From: an uncultured Lachnospiraceae bacterium | GTDB taxonomy: Bacteria; Bacillota; Clostridia; Lachnospirales; Lachnospiraceae | Direction of reading: 5' to 3' | DNA length: 10,892 bases | NCBI GenBank assembly: GCA_910586645.1 | Contig: CAJUIS010000043.1 | Location: 1 to 10,892, forward strand | Shown here: positions 1 to 5,496 of the stretch, piece after piece | Layout: every line of letters starts with the position of its first letter | Numbering within the stretch: position 1 is the stretch's first letter | Position numbers and translations under genes: made by a program | Notes under the pieces: model-generated | Database searches by the model: none | The model's input: the letters and a program-made list of their open reading frames with translations, nothing else | Told to the model about the DNA's origin: nothing

Positions 1-22
1 AAAGCGCAAGAAGAAAAAATGA
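1..22 (+). CDS. Possible 3' end of a plus-strand gene (partial)
   Basis: One plus-strand frame reads KRKKKK and then a TGA stop at 20-22. A lysine-rich tail is a common protein C-terminus, and a strong bidirectional terminator starts nine bases later, as expected for a gene converging on guaA. Only six codons are visible, so neither the function nor the reality of the gene can be settled here. Confidence 0.3.
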
Positions 23-26
23 ACGC

Positions 27-78
27 AAAAAACCTTACCAATTTTCAGTTGTCATATCTGAAAATCAGTAAGGTTTTT
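27..78. terminator. Bidirectional terminator between convergent genes
   Basis: The arms AACCTTAC-CA-ATTTTCAG (31-48) and CTGAAAAT-CA-GTAAGGTT (58-75) form two 8-bp helices separated by a 2x2 internal loop, closed by a 9-nt loop. A T-rich tract follows on the plus strand (74-78) and a run of six T follows on the minus strand (27-32 complement). It would end guaA transcription about 120 nt after the stop and also stop any plus-strand gene entering from the left. Confidence 0.85.
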
Positions 79-199
79 CTATTATTGAAGTATTCTTTTA
101 TCTAACGAGTGATACCCGAAATGTTGCCAAATCGTTGCCAGTTCCTAAACAAATTTGCTTGTAACCCGCATAAATACTAGGTTCTTAACACCTATTTCA

Positions 200-1492
200 T
201 CACTCGAACTCAATCGTGGCCGGCGGCTTAGGACTCATATCGTAACAAACCCGGTTCACATTCTCCACCTCATCCAAAATTCGATTTGTGATTCTCTCCA
301 ATACATTCCAGTCTATCTTCTCAACAGAAGCCGTCATGGCATCTATCGTATTGATTGCACGAATAATTACCATATATTCGAACACCCGCGCGTTATTTTT
401 CATTCCAACTGATTTAAAATCCGGCACAACCGTAAAATACTGCCACACTTTCTTATCCAGTCCTGCCTTCGCAAACTCTTCACGAAGAATTGCATCCGAC
501 TCGCGCACTGCTTCCAGCCGTTCACGTGTAATCGCTCCCAGGCATCTTACGCCAAGCCCTGGTCCCGGAAACGGCTGACGATACACCATCTCAGGCGGCA
601 GGCCTAATTCCACGCCACAGGCACGCACCTCATCCTTAAAAAGCTGCTTTAACGGTTCCACCAGCTCAAATTTCAAATCTTCCGGCAGACCCCCGACATT
701 ATGATGAGATTTTACCATTTTCGCTGTCTTTGTCCCACTTTCAATAATATCCGGATATATTGTTCCCTGACCCAGAAAATCAATTCCCTCCAGCTTTCTT
801 GCTTCTTCCTCAAATACGCGGATAAACTCTCCGCCTATAATTTTCCTCTTTTGTTCCGGATCTGCGACATTCTCCAGTTTTCCCAGAAAACGCTCCTCAG
901 CGTCTACGTAAATCAAATTCGCATGAAGCTCATCCCGAAAAACTTTAACAACGCTTTCCGATTCATCTTTCCGCATCAAGCCATGATTAACATGAACACA
1001 TACCAGCTGCTGGCCAATCGCCTTTATCAGCATTGCCGCAACAACAGAAGAATCCACACCGCCGGAAAGCGCAAGCAGAACTTTTTTATCCTTTACCTGT
1101 TTACGGATAAGCTCTGTTTGATCTTCAATAAAATTTTTCATATTCCAGTTAGCTTTTGCCCCGCAGTCTTCAAACACAAATTTTTCCAGTAGTTCCTGAT
1201 TTAAAAATCCGCTCATCTGCGTCTTACATTTTGACTGCGGATAATCAACAGATATCATTGGATAACCCAAATCATAAAGTTCCGGACTGATCTCAACTGC
1301 CTGTCCGTCAACCATACGGTTTTCTCCGCCATTTAGTATAATTCCTTTTACATTTTCAAGTTTTCCCAGCTCTTCTGCCGTAATGTCATGCGGATGGATC
1401 TCGCTATATACGCCAAGATCTCGTATTTTGCGTGCAATTACTGTATTCTGGGAACTCCCCAAATCCAAAATTACAATTAAATCTTGTTTCAT
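200..1492 (-). CDS. guaA: GMP synthase with a truncated, nucleophile-less glutaminase domain
   Basis: GuaA makes GMP from XMP, ATP and an amide nitrogen in the cytoplasm. The ATP-pyrophosphatase half is intact: PP-loop SGGVDSS at residues 143-149, GQGTIYPDIIES at 241-252, HHNVGGLP at 263-270, the dimerisation segment with RQPFPGPGLGVR near 305-316, and the usual C-terminus PPATIEFE. The protein has 430 residues, whereas the family usually has about 510-525. The missing part is in the N-terminal glutamine amidotransferase domain. Residues 1-83 follow the family (ILDLGSS, GVYSEIHP, GIILNGG), but the nucleophile elbow, normally GxCYG, reads ISVDYPQ. The sequence then joins the domain's end (LLEKFVFEDCGAKANW, 101-116), so the catalytic Cys and the later His-Glu pair are gone. 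The frame is open throughout. Start ATG at 1492 has AAGGAG (1503-1508) 10 nt upstream. The synthetase assignment is firm; ammonia dependence is inferred. Confidence 0.93.
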   Translation of the reverse strand: MKQDLIVILDLGSSQNTVIARKIRDLGVYSEIHPHDITAEELGKLENVKGIILNGGENRMVDGQAVEISPELYDLGYPMISVDYPQSKCKTQMSGFLNQELLEKFVFEDCGAKANWNMKNFIEDQTELIRKQVKDKKVLLALSGGVDSSVVAAMLIKAIGQQLVCVHVNHGLMRKDESESVVKVFRDELHANLIYVDAEERFLGKLENVADPEQKRKIIGGEFIRVFEEEARKLEGIDFLGQGTIYPDIIESGTKTAKMVKSHHNVGGLPEDLKFELVEPLKQLFKDEVRACGVELGLPPEMVYRQPFPGPGLGVRCLGAITRERLEAVRESDAILREEFAKAGLDKKVWQYFTVVPDFKSVGMKNNARVFEYMVIIRAINTIDAMTASVEKIDWNVLERITNRILDEVENVNRVCYDMSPKPPATIEFE

Positions 1493-1524
1493 GGATAACT
1501 TTCTCCTTATCTTTTATTTGCTTT

Positions 1525-1554
1525 ATTATATCAAATAAGCATCACAATTGTATA
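1525..1554 (-). promoter_or_regulatory. guaA promoter, extended -10
   Basis: On the minus strand TATAAT (1525-1530) is preceded by TGA (1531-1533), giving the extended -10 form TGnTATAAT. A weak -35 candidate, TATACA (1549-1554), lies 18 nt upstream. Transcription would start near 1518 and give a leader of only about 25 nt, too short for a riboswitch. The -35 candidate directly abuts the end of the IS-like remnant at 1555. Confidence 0.6.
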
Positions 1555-1573
1555 GAGTGTGTTTAAAAGTTTA
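1555..1573 (+). repeat. Left terminal inverted repeat of the IS-like remnant
   Basis: It begins with GAGTGTG and matches the reverse complement of 2056-2074 at 13 of 19 positions, with no gaps; the inner eight bases (AAAGTTTA) are identical. It lies immediately next to the guaA -35 region. Confidence 0.5.
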
Positions 1574-1801
1574 TCTGTCCGTCTTTCTCTGTACAGCACA
1601 GGGCGTCAGCCTTACCGGCAGCTTTTTAAGACTGTTTTTTCTGTATCATATAAAAAGCAAATGATTTAGAATATGCTTGAAAATTCTTCAAATTTATTAT
1701 TTTAACCAACTTTATCCTCTGTTCAAAAATAAACGCGCCTTAGGCTGTGCTATCTGAATAATTTTCTGCATTGCCCTCAATCCACGCAAATCCGGTATAT
1801 C

Positions 1802-2044
1802 TCAATTGTCCGCCTTGAAAATCCCAAAATAACATAGTTCAAGGTCTGAGAATTGAAAAAACGTTTTCTGTTTCTGCAGTGCCGTATCCAAACCGAATGT
1901 CCGAAAGACATTATCCAAAATACCATCCTCAATCCGTTTGTGGAAACGACTGTATACGAAAAACCAAGCGCAACGGCATTCTGAAAAATCACACCGAAAA
2001 GCGCCACTGTGTGCCGTCCGGACATGACGTTCAATATTAAGCAT
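1802..2044 (-). pseudogene. IS5-family transposase fragment
   Basis: An 80-codon frame fits the N-terminal region of IS5-type DDE transposases. MLN...AHSGAFRCDFSE (residues 1-22) follows the family pattern MLNA..WxARTGAPWRDLPE, and FVYSRFHKRIEDGILDNVF (29-47) follows the pattern VYxRFxKWxxDGxxxxxF. No DDE catalytic region follows; the frame stops at 1802 and the next 230 bp carry stops in all minus frames. The usual ~25-40 residues before the GAPWRDLP-like motif are also missing, because only about 30 bp separate the ATG from the element end. I read it as a non-functional remnant. An overlapping minus frame (1777-2034) is taken as a shadow. Confidence 0.5.
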
Positions 2045-2055
2045 TTATCTTTCCC

Positions 2056-2074
2056 TAAACTTTAACAGTTATTC
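2056..2074 (-). repeat. Right terminal inverted repeat of the IS-like remnant
   Basis: On the minus strand it reads GAATAACTGTTAAAGTTTA and pairs with 1555-1573. Its first bases supply the last Glu codon and the TAA that end the interrupted recombinase frame. Confidence 0.5.
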
Positions 2075-2176
2075 AATATCATTTTCGTTTGCATATCTTT
2101 GTAATGCACTTTCTTGATGGATACACTTCTGTAAATCTCTTTCCCCTGATGCACTTATTCTCATATAGCTATACAA
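2069..2176 (-). pseudogene. Serine recombinase (resolvase) N-terminal fragment
   Basis: Read from a TTG at 2176, this frame gives about 35 residues. It starts LYSYMRIS, the strand around the catalytic serine of resolvases (family pattern YxRxS), and continues GERDLQK.IHQESALQRYANENDIE. This matches the motif around RQ..AL..YA..N in resolvases of clostridial mobile elements. The frame ends in TAA (2069-2071) exactly where the IS-like terminal repeat begins, so the rest of the recombinase, including its DNA-binding part, is absent. The same frame is open further upstream, so the original start is uncertain. I read it as a relic of an older mobile element. Confidence 0.55.
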
Positions 2177-2205
2177 GTTCTGATTAAGGCCATCAACAAG
2201 ATATA

Positions 2206-2236
2206 AAAACGCCCCTGGGTTCCACTGTTCCAAGGG
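2206..2236 (-). terminator. Possible second terminator downstream of rpsI
   Basis: On the minus strand CCCTTGG (2230-2236) pairs with CCCAGGG (2213-2219), 7 bp with one mismatch, over a 10-nt loop. A TTTTT run follows (2206-2210 complement). It lies about 120 bp beyond the main rpsI terminator and just upstream of the recombinase fragment, so it may instead belong to the old mobile element. Confidence 0.35.
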
Positions 2237-2284
2237 TCTTTATTTTATCCTGGTATAGTATTTTTGCTTATTGTACGCTGCTTA

Positions 2285-2322
2285 CCCTCCAAATCCGATC
2301 TGGCTTTTTGCCAACCGGAGGG
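2285..2322. repeat. Long imperfect hairpin without a T-tract
   Basis: CCCT (2285-2288) pairs with AGGG (2319-2322), CCG (2295-2297) with CGG (2316-2318), and TGGC (2301-2304) with GCCA (2310-2313) around a five-base loop. CCCTCC/GGAGGG is an alternative outer helix. No U-run follows on either strand, so it is not a standard terminator. It lies between the rpsI terminator and the mobile-element scar; its role is unknown. Confidence 0.4.
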
Positions 2323-2327
2323 CAGAG

Positions 2328-2359
2328 AAAAACCCCCGAAACACAAGGTTCCGGAGGTT
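2328..2359 (-). terminator. rplM-rpsI operon terminator
   Basis: On the minus strand AACCTCCG (2352-2359) pairs with CGGGGGTT (2331-2338), with one G-U pair. The stem extends inward through GAAC/GTTT to about 12 bp with a 5-nt loop. Five T residues (2328-2332 complement) close it. It lies about 40 bp after the rpsI stop codon. Confidence 0.9.
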
Positions 2360-2397
2360 GTAAGTCTCTCTTAGATGTGATAAGAATATCTCCAATA

Positions 2398-2790
2398 TTA
2401 TCTCTTCGAGAACTGCGGAGCGCGACGAGCCGCTTTGAGACCGTATTTCTTTCTCTCTTTCATTCTTGAATCACGGGTCAAGAATCCATTGGATTTTAAA
2501 ATAGGTCTGTAATCTGCATCCACTTCCAGCAGCGCTCTTGCGATTCCGTGACGAATCGCACCGGCCTGGCCTGTGTAGCCTCCGCCTTTTACATTCACCA
2601 AAACGTCAAACTTATCTGTCGTTTCCGTAGCCGCCAATGGCTGGCGAACGATAACTTTTAATGTTTCCAAACCTAAATATTCATCAATGTCTCTTTTATT
2701 GATTGTAATTTTACCTGTTCCCGGCATTAAATAAACTCTGGCAACAGATGATTTTCTTCTCCCTGTTCCGTAATATCTTGCACTTGCCAC
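2398..2790 (-). CDS. rpsI: 30S ribosomal protein S9
   Basis: S9 is a component of the small ribosomal subunit; its basic tail reaches toward the P-site tRNA. The 130-residue protein matches the family's usual length and hallmarks: YYGTGRRKSSVARV at residues 6-19, GxGKITINxRxxxEY at 25-39, GGGYTGQAGAIRHGIARAL at 69-87, and LTRDxRxxERKKYGLKxARRAPQFSKR at the C-terminus, ending in the conserved SKR. The start is a GTG (2788-2790) with a strong AAGGAGG (2800-2806) 9 nt upstream. It follows rplM by 21 nt, the near-universal bacterial arrangement, and is presumably expressed from the promoter ahead of rplM. A terminator follows directly. Nothing unusual was seen. Confidence 0.98.
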   Translation of the reverse strand: MASARYYGTGRRKSSVARVYLMPGTGKITINKRDIDEYLGLETLKVIVRQPLAATETTDKFDVLVNVKGGGYTGQAGAIRHGIARALLEVDADYRPILKSNGFLTRDSRMKERKKYGLKAARRAPQFSKR

Positions 2791-2811
2791 TGTAATCTGC
2801 CTCCTTACCGA

Positions 2812-3240
2812 TTAAAATGTTAAAGCTTCTGGTTTCTGAGCTGCGTGTTTGTGTTCCGGTCCGACATACACGAATAATTTCCGGTACATCTGTCTTCCCA
2901 GAGGTCCTTTGGGAAGCATTCCCTTTACTGCAAATTCCACAACTCTTTCCGGATGCCTTGCCAACATTTCTTTTAAGGTCGTCTCCTTCATTCCGCCCAC
3001 ATAATCGGAATGACGGTAATAAATCTTCTGATTTAATTTTTTGCCGGTTACTTTAATCTTCTCTGCATTGACAACAATCACATAATCACCCGTGTCAATG
3101 TGCGGTGTGAAAATCGGTTTGTTCTTTCCTCTCAATACCTTGGCAACTTCAGATGCCAGACGTCCTAATGTCATTCCTTCCGCATCAACCACATACCATT
3201 TTCTTTCAATAACAGCAGGACTTGCCATAAATGTCTTCAT
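2812..3240 (-). CDS. rplM: 50S ribosomal protein L13
   Basis: L13 is an early-assembling protein of the large ribosomal subunit that binds 23S rRNA. From the ATG at 3240 it has 142 residues, the family's standard length. Family marks include KTFMASPAVIERKWYVVDA near the N-terminus, LGRLAS.VA..LRGK, the segment PHIDTGDYVIVVNAEKI, YYRHSDYVGGMKE, and MLPKGPLGRQMYRKLFVY.GPEHKHAAQKPE at the C-terminus. A TTG further upstream (3258) could extend the frame by six residues, but it would lie across the strong AAGGAGGG (3247-3254), which is ideally spaced from the 3240 ATG, so that ATG is chosen. It is the first gene of rplM-rpsI, preceded by a leader of about 145 nt that may mediate feedback control. 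Confidence 0.98.
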   Translation of the reverse strand: MKTFMASPAVIERKWYVVDAEGMTLGRLASEVAKVLRGKNKPIFTPHIDTGDYVIVVNAEKIKVTGKKLNQKIYYRHSDYVGGMKETTLKEMLARHPERVVEFAVKGMLPKGPLGRQMYRKLFVYVGPEHKHAAQKPEALTF

Positions 3241-3385
3241 TGGTTTCCCTCCTTGCAATCGTCAAACCGCCAGAACTGGCGCCGGCGCAAAAATCCCGTA
3301 TGTCCGGACGTTATTTCTGTGCCATACTTCTATAGTTTAAATACTTGCCGGGGCTTTGGCTCATATTTCTATACTATTTACAGAC
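3241..3385 (-). promoter_or_regulatory. Structured rplM leader, possible L13 leader element
   Basis: The predicted transcript starts near 3385, giving a 5' leader of about 145 nt before rplM. Just upstream of the ribosome site it holds the self-complementary GCGCCGGCGCC and then the hairpin CGCCA-GTTC-TGGCG. L13 leader RNAs that allow autoregulation are known in low-GC Gram-positive bacteria, and position and size fit. I could not match the consensus base by base, so this is an inference from context and structure. Confidence 0.45.
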
Positions 3386-3391
3386 CTAAAC

Positions 3392-3420
3392 AGTATAGTA
3401 CACGTTTCCTTGCGTGTCAA
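3392..3420 (-). promoter_or_regulatory. Strong rplM-rpsI promoter
   Basis: The minus strand carries a perfect -35 TTGACA (3415-3420), a 17-nt spacer and TATACT (3392-3397) as -10. The start is expected near 3385. A perfect 7-bp palindrome, GGATTTT-CTTCC-AAAATCC (3421-3439), lies directly upstream of the -35 box. It could be a protein-binding site or a weak end for the cvpA transcript. Confidence 0.9.
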
Positions 3421-3514
3421 GGATTTTCTTCCAAAATCCGCTTGTTCCCACTGTTTTTTCTATTGCTTCATCCAAAGTTTAACTCTGCAAAATATATCTG
3501 CGCCGCCTTTGCGG

Positions 3515-4198
3515 TTATGTTCCCAAAAACTGCAGAACGATGTCCAGCAGAATGTTGTTCTTATACAGATACTTCAAAAACTCGCTTTCATCAATCCATA
3601 CCAGGCACTGCCTTCCAAATTCGCTGCCAATGCCGAAATTGACAAGAAACATTAAAATCCAGACAATCACAAGCCCTTTTAAGCCGCCGGCCGCCGCTCC
3701 AAGCAGTTTGTCCGGCCCGCGTATCGCAGGAATGCGGGCAACCAGGTTCAGCATACGGGAAATCCGGAATGTAATGGTTCCGACAATTGCCGTTACAAGA
3801 AGAAACGCTATTCCCTGTATAATCCAATGGGCGATCTGACTGGACGCATCTTCATACAGCCCGCTCTCTGCAAGGGCTCCTCCGATAATTCCGGCCGCAG
3901 ATCCCACAAATCCATTCAAACCGTCCCCATCTTCTCCTCCACCTGCCCGCGCCGTCTCGTCCTCTATCCGCTCCTTGGCCATACTTTCCATATAATCTGC
4001 ACATTTTTCCTGTACAAAACTTTTGATTCCCGTATTCTTTTCCAGAAAATCCGCAAAATACGGCGTTGCCCAGGACACAAAAATAAGGACAAAAATCCAT
4101 GAAATCACCGAATACGCCATCCTGAGAAACCCTCTGTAATATCCAATCAGGGCGCAGACAGCAATAATTCCCATTACCGTAATATCCAATCCGTTCAT
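3515..4198 (-). CDS. CvpA-family inner-membrane protein
   Basis: This 227-residue integral membrane protein fits the CvpA family (named for E. coli colicin V production protein; broader role in envelope stress tolerance, biochemical function unclear). Four hydrophobic segments are visible at about residues 4-20, 28-45, 122-145 and 166-190. GYYRGFLR (19-26) after the first segment and GPDKLLGAAAGGLKGLV (161-177) before the last are family signatures. A Gly/Asp-rich hydrophilic linker with an acidic patch (80-95) separates the two membrane halves. The start ATG at 4198 has an AAAGGAGA site (4205-4212) that overlaps the TAA (4211-4213) of the upstream DUF5711-type gene, suggesting translational coupling. 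No strong terminator follows; only a 4-bp CCGC/GCGG hairpin sits at the stop codon. B. subtilis has a CvpA-family member called YshB, but orthology is not claimed. Confidence 0.85.
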   Translation of the reverse strand: MNGLDITVMGIIAVCALIGYYRGFLRMAYSVISWIFVLIFVSWATPYFADFLEKNTGIKSFVQEKCADYMESMAKERIEDETARAGGGEDGDGLNGFVGSAAGIIGGALAESGLYEDASSQIAHWIIQGIAFLLVTAIVGTITFRISRMLNLVARIPAIRGPDKLLGAAAGGLKGLVIVWILMFLVNFGIGSEFGRQCLVWIDESEFLKYLYKNNILLDIVLQFLGT

Positions 4199-4210
4199 CT
4201 TCTGTCTCCT

Positions 4211-5419
4211 TTATTTTAATTTGACCCGTTCCATTACACCGTTTAAAATAAAAGTATAGCGGTTGTGCGATCCTCCGGAAAATATCCTGTACAAAACGTC
4301 GTCAAACTTATAAGCAAATTTTTTTACGCCGCGCAACGTGTAAATCTCACACTCATACTCGTTTCGGACACAGATTTCATGGCTGGCCAGAAACTCAATA
4401 TTCTGATAATCCATGGTAAATTTCTGTTCCATCTTAAGATTTCCATCCATATCATAGACGTTCATTTTATGACTGCCGTCCGCATCGCCTTTATCATATA
4501 CCAGTCCAAAAAAATCCGCTTCAAAAAATATGCTTCTGATTTCCGTTTCAAATGTAAGGACGTTCTGCTGCTTTGGACTCTGTTTCCCGTCAAAAAAAAT
4601 CACCTGGCTGTCTCCAAATGCAATCATCCTGTCATTTGAGACAAAACTGATTTCCGGTATAATAGCATCGTCATACGAATAAGATCCTACCATATTATCA
4701 ATTTCCGTCTGCCCCGCAGAACCGAAATTATAAAACGCAATCGTCGTTTTCGTCCTGCCTTTGCTGATATCCAAAATGGACAGCGCCAGCTTATTCGCGT
4801 CGCCGGAAAGCGCAATGTCCAAAGGATATCCGCTGTTTGCCACATGAATTTCTCCGGAAGCAAGATTTTCCCCGTTTTTATTAAAAAGCTCTATGTAGCT
4901 TGTTCCGTCCGCCTGCGTCAGTACGGCAAGCGTTCCCTGGCTTGCCATGCATACGGCCGTAATCGGCTTGTTCGTTACAATCTCGCCCTGGACGCCCGAC
5001 GTATGCATAATATAAATCTGATTCCCCTGCATATCCGCAACCGCCGCATAATTTCCGCAAATATCCGCAAACGGATTCTGCATTTCAAATGCCTGGTTCC
5101 AAATTGGGTTGTCCGACATATCCGCATAAAACGCCCCGTCATTATTGTACCGCAGAATATTTCCGGAAAAATTTTCATATTTTGTCGCTTCGCTGTCATT
5201 TCGCTCTATTTCCGAAATCACCTCATATCTCCGGTATTCTTTATATGCAAAATAAAGCCCTGCGGCAGCGACGGACAATACTACGAAAACTACGGCTGAC
5301 GCTATGCCGACAGCAATCTTCTTCCGATGCAGCCGTATTTTCTTTTCCATCTCTTCCACATTGGCTTCCACCATCCCGGCTTCTACCGTATGAAAACCCC
5401 GTTTTCTTATGTCTGCCAT
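4211..5419 (-). CDS. DUF5711-type single-pass membrane protein with propeller-like extracellular domain
   Basis: This 402-residue protein has a charged N-terminal tail (residues 1-34, with VEEMEKKIRLHRKK), one transmembrane helix at about 35-58, and a large C-terminal region. By the positive-inside rule the basic N-terminus is cytoplasmic and the rest is outside. The outer region is a series of short beta-rich stretches alternating with polar turns, such as NYAAVADMQGNQIYIM (123-138), GTLAVLTQADGTSYIELFN (162-180), NKLALSILDISKGRTKTTIAF (209-229) and KMNVYDMDGNLKME (318-331), resembling a beta-propeller. I assign it to the DUF5711 family by overall pattern; function is unknown. AGGAGT (5428-5433) lies 8 nt before the ATG. 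Coupling to the CvpA-type gene suggests that the two proteins act together, and a promoter just upstream may let the pair be expressed without the LysM gene. Confidence 0.8.
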   Translation of the reverse strand: MADIRKRGFHTVEAGMVEANVEEMEKKIRLHRKKIAVGIASAVVFVVLSVAAAGLYFAYKEYRRYEVISEIERNDSEATKYENFSGNILRYNNDGAFYADMSDNPIWNQAFEMQNPFADICGNYAAVADMQGNQIYIMHTSGVQGEIVTNKPITAVCMASQGTLAVLTQADGTSYIELFNKNGENLASGEIHVANSGYPLDIALSGDANKLALSILDISKGRTKTTIAFYNFGSAGQTEIDNMVGSYSYDDAIIPEISFVSNDRMIAFGDSQVIFFDGKQSPKQQNVLTFETEIRSIFFEADFFGLVYDKGDADGSHKMNVYDMDGNLKMEQKFTMDYQNIEFLASHEICVRNEYECEIYTLRGVKKFAYKFDDVLYRIFSGGSHNRYTFILNGVMERVKLK

Positions 5420-5468
5420 TTCACATTACTCCTGATGTATAAACTTCACGCCGCAGCCTGATTCTTAG

Positions 5469-5496
5469 ATTATAACATATCTGGCCTGTTATGGAA
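5469..5496 (-). promoter_or_regulatory. Promoter candidate for the DUF5711-cvpA pair
   Basis: In the 69-bp gap the minus strand holds TGTTATAAT (5469-5477), an extended -10, with a weak TTCCAT (5491-5496) 16 nt upstream. A perfect 6-bp inverted repeat, ATAACA/TGTTAT (5472-5477 and 5487-5492), overlaps the -10 and could be an operator. Confidence 0.5.

Larger units (their letters stand above)
1555..2074 (-). mobile_element. Decayed IS5-like insertion sequence remnant
   Basis: This 520-bp stretch is bounded by imperfect 19-bp inverted ends that match at 13 of 19 positions: GAGTGTGTTTAAAAGTTTA (plus, 1555-1573) and GAATAACTGTTAAAGTTTA (minus, 2074-2056). It contains a fragment resembling the N-terminal part of an IS5-family transposase. 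Complete IS5-family elements are usually about 0.85-1.3 kb, so internal DNA has been lost. No convincing target duplication is visible. The right end interrupts a serine-recombinase reading frame, which supports an insertion event. The boundaries and the family are inferences. Confidence 0.55.

Noticed and set aside
104..206. Inverted CGAGTGAT (106-113 and 199-206) around the guaA stop and a short frame ending DLATFRVSLVR, as a possible attachment-site or integrase scar
   Set aside because: The guaA 3' end is a known integration hotspot, but attachment duplications should be direct repeats and this 8-mer is inverted. The short frame has no start codon and no recognisable family.
3482..3514. 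CCGC-AAAG-GCGG hairpin at the cvpA stop as a terminator
   Set aside because: The stem is only 4 bp and no T-run follows directly; it may pause transcription at most.
3253..3655. Two plus-strand frames across the rplM leader and the end of the CvpA-type gene
   Set aside because: They overlap the consensus rplM promoter and leader on the other strand, lack ribosome sites and resemble no family.
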